A program made the translations under genes and the position numbers. Shown piece by piece: positions 50,510 through 59,244 of a stretch of DNA of 64,000 bases (positions are counted from its first letter, which is position 1; each line of letters starts with the position of its first letter). The stretch covers positions 124,001 to 188,000 of the forward strand of contig JACKGY010000008.1 of NCBI GenBank assembly GCA_020639295.1, read 5' to 3'. Origin of the DNA: Planctomycetota bacterium (GTDB lineage: Bacteria; Planctomycetota; GCA-002687715; DRQF01). The notes beneath the pieces are model-generated. The model did no database searches, was not told the origin of the DNA, and saw only the letters and a list, made by a program, of their open reading frames with translations.

Positions 50510-51817
50510 TCAGGGCGTGATCCGGTAGATCGTCCGCGGGAAGGGGATGCACTCGCGGATGTGCTCGGTGCCGGTGATCCAGGCCACGGTCCGCTCCAGG
50601 CCGAGGCCGAAGCCCGCGGTCGGGATGCCGCCGTAACGACGCAGGTCGAGATACCACTCGAAGGCCTCGCGCGGCAGCCCGTGGGCCGCGATCTGATCCT
50701 CGAGGTAGCCGAGATCGTGGGCTCGCTGGGCACCGCCGATGATCTCGCCCTTGCCCTCCGGCGCGATGACGTCGACGCCGAGCACGACCTTCGGGTTCTC
50801 CGGATCCGGCGCCATGTAGAAGGCCTTGATGTCCTTCGGCCAGCGGTGAACCATCATCGGCTTGTCCGACCAGCTGCCGATCTTGGTCTCGTCGGGCGCA
50901 CCGAAGTCACCGCCCCACTCGAAGGGATGACCTTCGGCGTTCAGGCGCTCGACCACCTCGGTGTAGCTCATCCGCGGGAAGGGCCCGGTGATCGCCTGGA
51001 GCTTGCTGACGTCGCGCTCGAGGGTCGCGAGTTCCTCCTGGCAGCGCTCGAGCACGTCGGCGACGATGCGGCAGAGGAAGTCCTCGGCGAGCTGCATGAC
51101 GTCGTCGAGACCGGCGTAGGCGATCTCCGGCTCCACCATCCAGAACTCGGTGAGGTGCCGGCGGGTCTTGCTCTTCTCGGCCCGGAAGGTGGGCCCGAAG
51201 CAGTAGACCTTGCCCTGGGCCATCGCCGCGGCCTCCATGTAGAGCTGGCCGCTCTGGGTCAGGTAGGCCTGGCCGTCGAAGTACTTGGTCTCGAACAGGG
51301 TGGTCGTGCCCTCGCAGGCCGCGGGGGTGAAGATCGGCGCGTCGACGTTGCAGAAGCCGCGCTCGTCGAAGAAGTTGCGGATGGTCATCGCGATCCGGTG
51401 CCGGACCCGCATGATCGCGTGCTGCTTGCGCGAACGCAGCCAGAGATGGCGGCGGTCGAGCAGGAAGTCGGGCCCGGGACCGCTCTGGTCGCTCGACTGC
51501 TTGGCGATCGGGTAATCGTGGACCTCGGCCAGCAGCTCGAAGCCCTTCACGTGCAGCTCGTAGCCGCCGGGCGCGCGGTCGTCGGCGTTGACCAGGCCGC
51601 GCAGCCGCACGGCCGACTCGATGCCGGCCCGGCCGCAGGTCTCGAACTCCTCCTCGCTCACCTCCTTCTTGCTCATGATCGCCTGACGGAAGGCGGTTCC
51701 GTCGCGAAGGGTGAGGAAGTGCAGCTTGCCCTTGGAGCGCATGTTCGCGAGCCAGCCGTCGATGACGACTTCCTGACCGACATGCTGACCCAGATCGACG
51801 AGATAGACGCGGCTCAT
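50510..51817 (-). CDS. asnS: Asparaginyl-tRNA synthetase
   Basis: 435 residues. It charges tRNA-Asn with asparagine. The N-terminal OB-fold (VIDGWLANMRSKGKLHFLTLRDGT) is followed by the class II core: FTPAACEGTTTLFETKYF (motif 2 region preface), YLTQSGQLYMEAAAMAQGKVYCFGPTFRAEKS (motif 2) and GFGLGLERTVAWITG (motif 3). FWMVEPEIAYAGLDD and RRYGGIPTAGFG favour AsnRS over AspRS. Length is normal. It follows the BatA-like gene by about 35 bases on the same strand. Confidence 0.95.
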   Translation of the reverse strand: MSRVYLVDLGQHVGQEVVIDGWLANMRSKGKLHFLTLRDGTAFRQAIMSKKEVSEEEFETCGRAGIESAVRLRGLVNADDRAPGGYELHVKGFELLAEVHDYPIAKQSSDQSGPGPDFLLDRRHLWLRSRKQHAIMRVRHRIAMTIRNFFDERGFCNVDAPIFTPAACEGTTTLFETKYFDGQAYLTQSGQLYMEAAAMAQGKVYCFGPTFRAEKSKTRRHLTEFWMVEPEIAYAGLDDVMQLAEDFLCRIVADVLERCQEELATLERDVSKLQAITGPFPRMSYTEVVERLNAEGHPFEWGGDFGAPDETKIGSWSDKPMMVHRWPKDIKAFYMAPDPENPKVVLGVDVIAPEGKGEIIGGAQRAHDLGYLEDQIAAHGLPREAFEWYLDLRRYGGIPTAGFGLGLERTVAWITGTEHIRECIPFPRTIYRITP

Positions 51818-51852
51818 GACGACTCCTTCTCCGTGCTCGAGGGCGGATTCTA

Positions 51853-53358
51853 TCAGTGGCCGCCGGCGGATTCACGGCGGGGCGAGGGGCGCCGACGAAG
51901 GAAGGCCAGCGCGCCCAGCACCAGGAGCGCCAGGAGGGCGACCACCGGGACGAGATCGGACTCGGTGACCCGCGGCCGTGCCGGCGCGGCCGGACGGGCG
52001 CGGGCCGGATCGGCCGCCCGGCCCTGGATCTCGGCCATGGCCGGCGCGGGTTCCGGCCGCCAGCGGCCCTCGGCCTCGGTCAGGAGCCGATGGAGACGGG
52101 TCACCAGCAGCGGGAAGGCGGCGCTCTCGCGCCAGCCGTTCGCGCTCTCGGGCTCGGCCAGGAACAGCTGGCGGCGAGCCGGGTCCTGGACGATCACCGC
52201 CCGGTCGCCTCGCCGCGCCAGGACCTTCAGGGTCGGGTCGAGCAGCTCGAAGAAGGCGCCCCGCGCGGCCGCGAGTTCGGCCAGGGCGGGCAGATCGGCG
52301 AGCAGCTCGGTGCCGGCCTCGAGCCGCCGACCGACGAGGGCCGGATCGTGGCGGAGCTCGAGCCGGCCCGGAATCCCGGCCGCCGCCGCGACCAGGGCCG
52401 GGCCCTCCGGAGCCGCCCCGGCGGTCACCATGACCGCGGCCGCGCCCTCCGGACCCGTGGTCAGGGCCCGGAGCGGCTCCAGGCCGGCGGCGGCGAGGGC
52501 CGCCCACCAGGCCTCGTCGCCGGCGAAGGGCAGGACCAGGGGTCGGCCGCCGCCGGCGAGGTGTTCGATCCCCAGCCGATCGTCGAAGTCCGGCCCGGTC
52601 GGGCCCTCCAGCTGGAGCAGGACGTCCCCCGCGGGCTCGGCAGCCAGGTGGAGGCGACACGCGAGGCGATCCTCGGCGGCGGCGAAGGCCAGCTCGCGGG
52701 CCGCCAGCTCCCGACCGCTCGCATCGGTGACCACGAGGCGCGCGCCGCGATCCGGCCCGCTCGGACTGCGGGCGACCAGGGCGAAGAGTTCGCGGCCATC
52801 GGCGACCGGCTCGAGCCCGGCGGCGGCGAGGCCCAGGTTGGCGAAGGGCGCCGCGCAGACCACCAGACCGGCTCCCTCGGGCAGGGTCTCGATCCCGGCG
52901 AGGTCGTCGGCCACGAGCCAGAGTTCGCGATCGTCCCGGGCGAGGGCCGCGAGCGCGGCGCCGAGGTCACCACCCGCCGGCGCCTGCCGGACGATCGCCG
53001 GCCGACCGGCCCGATGCTCGATCTCGGCCAGCGCCCGCTCGAGTTCATGGCGGCGCGCGGGGACCTGCATCGCCGGGCCGTCGTCGACCAGCACCAGGAC
53101 CTCGGTCGCGCCCTCGTCGCGCCGGAGCGGACCGGCGGCGAGGACGACGAGCAGGAGGGCGAGGAGGGCCTCGAGCACGAGTTCGAGCGGCGGCCGTGGC
53201 CGCTGGGTGGGCACCACGACGCGTTCCGCGAGCCGACGCCAGAGCGAGATCGTTCCGACGACGAGCCGGCGCCGATCGCGGCGGCGGAAGCGCTCCCAGA
53301 GGAGGATCGCCACCGGCAGGACCAGCCAGAGGGCCGCGCTGCTGGCGAAGACGATCAT
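51853..53358 (-). CDS. BatA-like membrane protein with degenerate von Willebrand A region
   Basis: 501 residues. The N-terminus (ASSAALWLVLPVAILLWERFRRR, then LELVLEALLALLLVVLAAGPL) is the double-helix BatA N-terminal domain, and a C-terminal helix (LVPVVALLALLVLGALAFLRR) closes the protein. In the vWA-like region the metal-ion site DxSxS is replaced by LVLVDDGPAMQV, so divalent-metal binding is doubtful. Its ATG overlaps the upstream DUF58 stop (ATGA). These pairs usually belong to MoxR-Bat envelope systems, but no moxR is present here. Confidence 0.8.
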   Translation of the reverse strand: MIVFASSAALWLVLPVAILLWERFRRRDRRRLVVGTISLWRRLAERVVVPTQRPRPPLELVLEALLALLLVVLAAGPLRRDEGATEVLVLVDDGPAMQVPARRHELERALAEIEHRAGRPAIVRQAPAGGDLGAALAALARDDRELWLVADDLAGIETLPEGAGLVVCAAPFANLGLAAAGLEPVADGRELFALVARSPSGPDRGARLVVTDASGRELAARELAFAAAEDRLACRLHLAAEPAGDVLLQLEGPTGPDFDDRLGIEHLAGGGRPLVLPFAGDEAWWAALAAAGLEPLRALTTGPEGAAAVMVTAGAAPEGPALVAAAAGIPGRLELRHDPALVGRRLEAGTELLADLPALAELAAARGAFFELLDPTLKVLARRGDRAVIVQDPARRQLFLAEPESANGWRESAAFPLLVTRLHRLLTEAEGRWRPEPAPAMAEIQGRAADPARARPAAPARPRVTESDLVPVVALLALLVLGALAFLRRRPSPRRESAGGH

Positions 53359-54230
53359 CGGAGTCCCCCGCGGCGCAGGAGCTGGTCGAGGGCCTCGACC
53401 AGCGCGAGATCGCTGCGCAGGAGGACGAAGCGGCCACCGTGCCGGGCGGCGAGCCGGGCCACCGTCTCGAGCCGCTCCTCGAGCAGCCGGCGATAGCCGG
53501 CGATCATCGACTCGTCGACCCTGAGGCCGAGACCGGCGCCACCCTCGACATCGACGAAGTCGACCAGCCCGGTGACCCCGAAGTCGAGTTCCTCGGCGGC
53601 GAGGACGCCGAGGAGCAGGACGTCGCAGCGCGGCGACCGGCGGGCGAGCACGCGGTCGAGTTCCTCCGGCTCGTCGAGGAAGTCGGAGATCAGGACGACG
53701 AGGCGGTTGCGCGCCGCGGCCAGCTCGGGCCCGGCGGCGGCGAGCGCCGTCCGGCCCGCGCCCGGCGCTAGGGCCTCGATCGCGGCGAAGATCGCCTCGA
53801 CCGCGCCCGCTCCCGGCCGCGTCGGGCCGATGCGCGGCAGACCGGGAGCCAGGCCGCGGATCTCCAGGTCGCGCGCGAAACCGGCCATCAGGGCGGCGAG
53901 GGCTCCGGCCAGGCGGGCCGCCATCAGGGCCTTGCGCGGCCGACCGAGTTCCATCGAGCCGCTACGGTCGAGCAGGATGCGTAGCTCGAGATCGGCCTCG
54001 GCCCGGAAGCGCTTGACGAAGAGCTCGCCGAGACGGCCGTAGAGATTCCAGTCGATGTGGCGGGGATCGTCGCCGAGGACGTAGCCGCGATGATCGTGGA
54101 ACTCCTGGCCGCGGCCGGCGCGCCGGGACCGCGCGCTGGCTCCACCCTCCCCCTGCAGGCTGCGGCCGAAGGTCAGGCGCAGGGCGGCGATGGCGCGACG
54201 CGTCTCGTGGTCGAAGACCGGCTCCGGCAA
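53355..54230 (-). CDS. DUF58 domain protein
   Basis: 291 residues. I chose the TTG at 54230 because GGAAAGGAG lies seven bases upstream and the conserved sequence starts there; a longer frame is antisense to the next gene's intergenic region. The DUF58 core is clear: FHDHRGYVLGDDPRHIDWNLYGRLGELFVKRF (the R-x-Y-x-x-GDDxRxIDW signature) and a vWA-like DRSGSMELGRPRKALMAARLAGAL with an intact metal site. LVVLISDFLDEPEELDRVL follows. It overlaps the BatA-like gene and lies 46 bases after the DXS-like gene. Confidence 0.88.
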   Translation of the reverse strand: MPEPVFDHETRRAIAALRLTFGRSLQGEGGASARSRRAGRGQEFHDHRGYVLGDDPRHIDWNLYGRLGELFVKRFRAEADLELRILLDRSGSMELGRPRKALMAARLAGALAALMAGFARDLEIRGLAPGLPRIGPTRPGAGAVEAIFAAIEALAPGAGRTALAAAGPELAAARNRLVVLISDFLDEPEELDRVLARRSPRCDVLLLGVLAAEELDFGVTGLVDFVDVEGGAGLGLRVDESMIAGYRRLLEERLETVARLAARHGGRFVLLRSDLALVEALDQLLRRGGLR

Positions 54231-54276
54231 GCTCGAACTCCTTTCCCGACCCCGAACGGCGGCGCCGCGCCGGGGT

Positions 54277-56205
54277 TCAGCGCGACGGCGAGCGGACGTG
54301 GCGACGGTAGTCGTGCAGGATGCGATCCGCCAGTCCCTGGGCATCGAGCCCCATGCGGGTGAGCAGGCGCGCCCGCGAGGCCCGGCTCACCGGGCCGTCC
54401 GGAACCGCGATCGGGATGATCTTGCCGGCGCCGAGCCTGAGCCGCGCGGCGGCGCCGAGCAGGGTCTGGCCGAGACCGCCGGTCTCGCCGTGCTCCTCGA
54501 CGCTGAACAGCAGGGTATGACCGTCGAGCTGGGCGCGCAGGAGGTCCAGGTCGAGGGGCCGGACGTAGCGGACGTTGACGACGCTGGCCTCGAGGCCCTT
54601 CTGGGCCAGATGCTCGGCCGCGTCCATGGCCGGGTAGACCAGGCTACCCAGGGCCCAGATGCTGAGATCGGTGCCGCCACGCAGGACCTCGGGCCGGCCA
54701 CGCGCCAGCTCGGCGCGCAGCTCGTAGAGGCGGTCGGGATCGGGAGCGAAACCCTGGGGCACGCGGATGGCGCTCGGCCCCTTCTGGTCGAGGGCGAGCG
54801 CCAGCATCTGCCGCAGCTCGCGGCCGTCGCGCGGCGCGAGCAGATCGAAGCCGGGCAGCGAGCCGAGGAGCGCCAGATCCTGGCAGCCGTGATAGAGGCC
54901 GCTGCGCGCGTCGACCAGGCCGGCGTAGCCGGCGATGACCACGGCCGGCGCCCCGTTCAGGGCGATCTCCTGGAAGAGCTGATCGTGGGCCCGTGGCAGG
55001 ACGCTCGCCGGCGCGATGATCACCGGCTTCAGACCGCTGCGCGCCAGGCCGGCGGCGAAGGCCACGCCGTGCTGCTCGTTGAGCTGCATGTCGTGGACGC
55101 GATCGGGGATCTCGGCGGCGAAGCGCGAGGCCGCCGCCCCCAGACCGCTCATGTCCGGCGCCGCCAGCAGCACCAGACGGAGGTCGCGATCGGCCCGGGC
55201 CGCCTCGAGCAGGCTCTCGCCGAGGACGTCGTTCCAGGCATCCTCGCCCTGACGCTCGTGCTCGAGCCCGCTGAGGCTGCCCTCCCCGACCTCGCCGTCG
55301 CCGACCTCGAGGCCGATCGAGGGGAAGACCAGCTCGGGTTCCTCCTCGTCCTCGGGCTGCTCGCCCTCGCGGCGGGTGATGACGTGTAGGAGGTTGAAGC
55401 CCTCGCTGCCCTTGATCTCGCTCAGGAGCTGGACGAGGTGGGCGATGTTGTGGCCGTCGACCGGCCCGAAATAGCGCGGCCCGAGCTTCTCGAAGATCGA
55501 CCCGGGGACCAGTGCGCGCGCCACGGCGTCCTTCAGCTGCTCGGCCGCCTTGTCGAGCGAGCTGCCGATGATCGGGATCGACTGGAGCAGCTTGTGCGCG
55601 TCGCGCTTGAGCTCGTTGTAGGTCTTGCCGGCGCGGATCTTGGCCAGGTATTCGCCCATGGCGCCGACGACCTTCGAGACGCTCATCTCGTTGTCGTTGA
55701 GGATGACCAGGACGTTGGAGTCCAGGCCGTGGCCGTTGTTGAGCGCCTCGAGGGCGACGCCGGAGACGACCGACCCGTCGCCGATCACGGCGACCACCTT
55801 GCGGCCGCTCTCGGCCCGCGCGGCGAAGCCGAGGGCACGGGAGACCGCCGAGCCCGGGTGCAGGGTCAGCGGCAGGTCGTAGGGATCGCGTTCGTCGCCG
55901 GGCGCGATCACCTGCGGCCTCTCCTCCATCGTGCCGCCGTCCGCGCCGATGCCCCGGGTGAGGACGAGATGCGCCGCGGCCTGATGGGCGAGGTCGAAGA
56001 ACAGCCGGTCGTGCGAGAAGTCGAAGACGTAATGCAGGGCCAGGGTGAGGTCGGCCGTGCCGAGTGCGGAGCGGAGGTAGGCGTCCTTCAGGGCGAAGCG
56101 GCGCCGGATGCGATCCTGCACCTCGCGGGCGAGATGCGGCAGCCGACCGACCGCGACCTGACGCAGGTCGCGGGGATTGCGGATCGACTGCAGGAGCCCG
56201 GCCAT
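54277..56205 (-). CDS. DXS-like thiamine-diphosphate enzyme with altered active site
   Basis: 642 residues, typical DXS length and domain order, in the usual place after ispA. Cofactor sites are kept: VIGDGSVVSGVALEALNN (GDG at 142-144), LVILNDNEMSVS and the Glu of LNEQHGVAFAAGLA (about 377). But substrate signatures are not: the SGHxxSxLGT His is Tyr (AYLRSALGT), the DRAGxVGxDGxTHxG block reads GYAGLVDARSGLYHG (426-440), RYPRG reads RVPQG (481-485) and the FH near 290 is lost. Domain III (LEASVVNVRYVRPLDLDLL) is normal. It may have another carboligation substrate or be a paralog; dxs is not assigned for this reason. Confidence 0.75.
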   Translation of the reverse strand: MAGLLQSIRNPRDLRQVAVGRLPHLAREVQDRIRRRFALKDAYLRSALGTADLTLALHYVFDFSHDRLFFDLAHQAAAHLVLTRGIGADGGTMEERPQVIAPGDERDPYDLPLTLHPGSAVSRALGFAARAESGRKVVAVIGDGSVVSGVALEALNNGHGLDSNVLVILNDNEMSVSKVVGAMGEYLAKIRAGKTYNELKRDAHKLLQSIPIIGSSLDKAAEQLKDAVARALVPGSIFEKLGPRYFGPVDGHNIAHLVQLLSEIKGSEGFNLLHVITRREGEQPEDEEEPELVFPSIGLEVGDGEVGEGSLSGLEHERQGEDAWNDVLGESLLEAARADRDLRLVLLAAPDMSGLGAAASRFAAEIPDRVHDMQLNEQHGVAFAAGLARSGLKPVIIAPASVLPRAHDQLFQEIALNGAPAVVIAGYAGLVDARSGLYHGCQDLALLGSLPGFDLLAPRDGRELRQMLALALDQKGPSAIRVPQGFAPDPDRLYELRAELARGRPEVLRGGTDLSIWALGSLVYPAMDAAEHLAQKGLEASVVNVRYVRPLDLDLLRAQLDGHTLLFSVEEHGETGGLGQTLLGAAARLRLGAGKIIPIAVPDGPVSRASRARLLTRMGLDAQGLADRILHDYRRHVRSPSR

Positions 56206-56206
56206 C

Positions 56207-57091
56207 TCAGTTCAGCCTGGCGTAGATGAAACCGGCGAGGGCGTCGAGGTCGCCCTGCGGATCGAGCCCGTCCAGGAGCAGGCGCGCCTCCTCGATCAAC
56301 CCGCGCGCCTCGCGGCGCGAGGCCTCGATGCCGATCGCCGCGGGATAGGTCATCTTGCCCTGCTCGGCGTCCTTGCCGGCGGTCTTGCCCAGGGTCTCGG
56401 CGTCCGCCACCAGGTCGAGGATGTCGTCCATGATCTGGAAGGCGAGGCCGATCTTGCGGCCGAAGTCGGTGATCCGCGCCAGCTGGTCGGCGTCCGCCCG
56501 GGCGGCGATGGCGCCGAGCCGCATGGAGGCCACGAAGAGCGCGCCGGTCTTCATGCGATGGATCTCGCGCACCACCTCGATGTCGGGCGCGGCGCCCTCG
56601 CTGAGGATGTCGAGCACCTGGCCGCCGATCATGCCGCCGGTGCCCGCCGCGGTGGACAATTCGAGCACGAGCGGCGCCACCAGATCCTGATCGCGGGTCT
56701 CCTGGGCGATGACCTGGAAGGCGGCGTTCGACAGGGCGTCGCCGGCGAGCGTGGCCATGCCCTCGCCGAACTTGACGTGGCAGGTGGGTATGCCGCGGCG
56801 CAGGTCGTCGTCGTCCATGCAGGGCAGGTCGTCGTGGATCAGCGAGTAGCTGTGGATCATCTCGATCGCGCAGGCGGCCGGCAGGAGGTTGTCGAGCTCG
56901 CCGCCGAGGGCCTCGCCCACCGCGAGCAGAAGACCGGGACGCAAGCGCTTGCCACCGGCGAAGAGCGAGTAGCGCATCGCCTCGTCGATCACCGAGACGC
57001 TGTCGGGACAGGGCGGCAGGATCCGCGCCATCGCCGCCTCCACCGTCGCCTTGTGACGCTCGAGGAGTCTCTTCAGGTGGTCGCCGCTCAA
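56207..57091 (-). CDS. ispA: Farnesyl/geranylgeranyl-type polyprenyl diphosphate synthase
   Basis: 294 residues with a TTG start overlapping the xseB stop (TTGA). It condenses IPP with allylic diphosphates. FAGGKRLRP binds IPP; the first Asp-rich motif IHDDLPCMDDDDLRRG (about 86-101) and the second FQIMDDILDLVAD (about 220-232) bind magnesium. The residues before the first motif (EMIHSYSLIHDD) suggest a short-chain C15 product. It sits between xseB and the DXS-like gene, the usual isoprenoid neighbourhood. Chain length is inferred. Confidence 0.92.
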   Translation of the reverse strand: MSGDHLKRLLERHKATVEAAMARILPPCPDSVSVIDEAMRYSLFAGGKRLRPGLLLAVGEALGGELDNLLPAACAIEMIHSYSLIHDDLPCMDDDDLRRGIPTCHVKFGEGMATLAGDALSNAAFQVIAQETRDQDLVAPLVLELSTAAGTGGMIGGQVLDILSEGAAPDIEVVREIHRMKTGALFVASMRLGAIAARADADQLARITDFGRKIGLAFQIMDDILDLVADAETLGKTAGKDAEQGKMTYPAAIGIEASRREARGLIEEARLLLDGLDPQGDLDALAGFIYARLN

Positions 57092-57327
57092 TCCTCGTCC
57101 TCCGTCGCCGGATCGCCGTCGTCGAGATCGACCAGGCGATCGTCGGCGGTCAGCTGTTCGATCCGCTTCTCCATGCGCTCGAGATGCCCGCGCAGTTCGC
57201 GATGCAGCTTGATGCCCTTCTGGTAGTGCTCGACCGCCTGCTCCAGGCTGAGCTCGCCATCCTCGAGCGAGGCGACGATCTGCTCCAGCTCGGCCAGGCG
57301 ATCCTCGAATCCGGCTTTCTTGGCCAT
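57088..57327 (-). CDS. xseB: Exodeoxyribonuclease VII small subunit
   Basis: 79 residues. The family block FEDRLAELEQIVASLEDGELSLEQAVEHYQKG is complete, then a helix (LHRELRGHLERMEKRIEQL) and an acidic tail. It forms the multi-copy regulatory subunits of exonuclease VII with XseA, which is encoded 77 bases upstream on the same strand. Its stop overlaps the ispA TTG. Confidence 0.95.
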   Translation of the reverse strand: MAKKAGFEDRLAELEQIVASLEDGELSLEQAVEHYQKGIKLHRELRGHLERMEKRIEQLTADDRLVDLDDGDPATEDED

Positions 57328-57404
57328 GCTTGCTCCATCCGTCCGCGATCCTAACCAGCTTCGCCCACCACCTCCACGAACGAGGACGTCGAAGCGGTCG
57401 CGGA

Positions 57405-58784
57405 TCAGGCCTCGACCCGGGATTCGAACTCGCCGTCGGCCAGCCGGGTCGAGACGCGGTCGCCGGGGGCGACCTCGGTCGTGCTCCGGATCAGGCCGCC
57501 GTCGGCGCGCCGGGTGATGCTGTAGCCGCGCTCCAGCACCCGCAAGGGCGACAGGCCCTCGAGCAGGCGTTCCTGCCGTTCCAGGGTGGCGGCGGCCCGG
57601 TCGAGCCCCGAGCGCAGCCGCCCCTCCAGGCGGAGCCTGAGACCATCGAGCCGGGCCCGCTCGCGCTCGAGGCGATGGCGCGGGTCGCGCAGCGCCGGCG
57701 CGGCCGCGAGGGCATCCAGCCGGCGCTGGACCAGGCGGAGGCGACCGCGGAGGCCTTCGGCCAGACGGCGGCGCAGATCGTCCAGCCGCTGGTCGGTCCG
57801 GTGCAGGAGGTTGAGCGGTTCGCGCAGAGCCCAGCTCCGGCCCAGCGAGTCGAGTTCGAGGCGCAGGCGACGCAGCCGGTCGCCCATCGTCCGCCCGAGC
57901 TTGCGCCGTTCGCGCGCGAGCTGGTCCTCGAGGTCCAGGAGGCAGGGGACCACGGCCTCGCCGGCGGCGGTCGGGGTCAGGGCGCGGAAGTCGGCCACGA
58001 GATCGGCGAGGCTGACGTCGACCTCGTGGCCGACGGCGGAGACGATCGGGGTCCGGGCCCGGTGGATGGCCTCGACGACCGGCGCCTCGTTGAAGGCCCA
58101 GAGGTCCTCGAGGCTGCCGCCACCACGGCCGACGATCATCACCTCGCAGAGCCCGAGGCGATCGAGCCGGTCGATCGCGGCGGCGATCTCCTCGGCGGCG
58201 CCCCGCCCCTGCACCCGGACCGGAACCAGGCGGACGTGCGCCCGCGGAAAGCGGTCGTAGATGCTGCGCAGGACGTCGTGAACCGCGGCCCCGGTCGCCG
58301 AGGTCACCAGGCCGATGACCGCGGGCAGGAAGGGCAAGGGCTTCTTCAGCTCGGCGGCGAACCAGCCCAGGGCCTGGTAGTGCGCCTTCAGGGCCAGGAA
58401 GCGGGCCTCGAGGCCGCCGCGGCCCTCGAGCCGCATGGCCTCGACGATCATCTGGAAGCGACCCCGGGGCTCGAACAGCGACAGCCGACCGCGGGCGACC
58501 ACCTCGAGGCCGTCCTCCGGCCGGAAGTCGAGCCGGGCGGCACTGCCGCGCCAGACCACCGCGTCGAGCTGAGCCTCGGCATCCTTCAGGCTGAAGTAGA
58601 GGTGCCCGCTGGCGGCGGCGCTGAAGTTGGAGATCTCGCCACGCACCTCGACCCGGGGGAAGTCGCTCTCGAGCCGCCCGCGCACCAGACGATTCAGCTC
58701 GGAGATCGTCAGCGGCCCGGCGGCACCCTGCGGTCGGGCGAGCTCGGGGTCGTAGCCGAAGAGCGGACGGCGGCGCTGGGGCAT
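57405..58784 (-). CDS. xseA: Exodeoxyribonuclease VII large subunit
   Basis: 459 residues from the ATG at 58784 (MPQRRRPLFGYD); a longer frame adds 39 residues without support. An OB-fold N-domain (VEVRGEISNFSAAASGHLYFSLKD) precedes the nuclease domain: PAVIGLVTSATGAAVHDVL, MIVGRGGGSLEDLWAFNEAPVV and TPIVSAVGHEVDVSLADLVADFRALTPTAAGE, all catalytic hallmarks. Long coiled coils and the C-terminal LERGYSITRR finish it. With XseB it degrades single-stranded DNA from both ends. Confidence 0.95.
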   Translation of the reverse strand: MPQRRRPLFGYDPELARPQGAAGPLTISELNRLVRGRLESDFPRVEVRGEISNFSAAASGHLYFSLKDAEAQLDAVVWRGSAARLDFRPEDGLEVVARGRLSLFEPRGRFQMIVEAMRLEGRGGLEARFLALKAHYQALGWFAAELKKPLPFLPAVIGLVTSATGAAVHDVLRSIYDRFPRAHVRLVPVRVQGRGAAEEIAAAIDRLDRLGLCEVMIVGRGGGSLEDLWAFNEAPVVEAIHRARTPIVSAVGHEVDVSLADLVADFRALTPTAAGEAVVPCLLDLEDQLARERRKLGRTMGDRLRRLRLELDSLGRSWALREPLNLLHRTDQRLDDLRRRLAEGLRGRLRLVQRRLDALAAAPALRDPRHRLERERARLDGLRLRLEGRLRSGLDRAAATLERQERLLEGLSPLRVLERGYSITRRADGGLIRSTTEVAPGDRVSTRLADGEFESRVEA

Positions 58785-58937
58785 CAGCGGGAATCCTGCA
58801 TGAACATGCGCCGAGATTAACCCGCCGTGCTCACCACCTCCACGGGCGAGGACGGCGAATCGGCGGGCCGAGGGCGTCGCTCGGACGAGGCGACGCTTCA
58901 CCGTCGCCTGCGCCGCTCGGCCTGAAGCCCCTTCTCG

Positions 58938-58957
58938 GCGAGGCCTTCCGGCCTCGC
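58938..58957. other. Short hairpin in the xseA-ferredoxin divergent gap
   Basis: GCGAGGCC (58938-58945) and GGCCTCGC (58950-58957) pair around TTCC. The gap of about 265 bases between xseA and the ferredoxin holds no other clear signal; promoters for both genes must lie here. Confidence 0.3.
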
Positions 58958-59049
58958 TCCCGCGGATCCGATGGGCGAGGACGAAGTCCCGGTCGAGAAG
59001 GAGGACTCGGCGGCCGCCTCGGCCCGGAACCGGCGGTAGACTTCAGTCG

Positions 59050-59220
59050 ATGAGCGTCTACATCCAGGAAGAATGCGTGAGCTGCGCCCTCTGCGTGGCC
59101 CCCTGTCCCGAGAGCTGCATCGTCGAAGAGGACGAGCAGTTCGTCATCGATCGCGAGCGCTGCACCGATTGCGGCGACTGCGTCGAGGTCTGTCCTCTCG
59201 CCTGCATCGTCAAGGTCTGA
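59050..59220 (+). CDS. Small 2[4Fe-4S] ferredoxin
   Basis: 56 residues from the ATG at 59050. Two complete cluster motifs: ECVSCALCVAPCPESCI and RCTDCGDCVEVCPLACI, each CxxCxxCxxxCP, in the usual clostridial-type pseudo-symmetric layout. It is a low-potential electron carrier; the partner enzyme is not in the window. The ribosome site is weak. It converges with the coiled-coil gene, 24 bases between stops. Confidence 0.93.
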   Translation: MSVYIQEECVSCALCVAPCPESCIVEEDEQFVIDRERCTDCGDCVEVCPLACIVKV

Positions 59221-59244
59221 GGAGCGGGAGGCCGGGGGCCGCGG

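Noticed and set aside
58785..59049. A second small gene in the xseA-ferredoxin gap
   Set aside because: No frame had both a plausible ribosome site and a protein-like composition.
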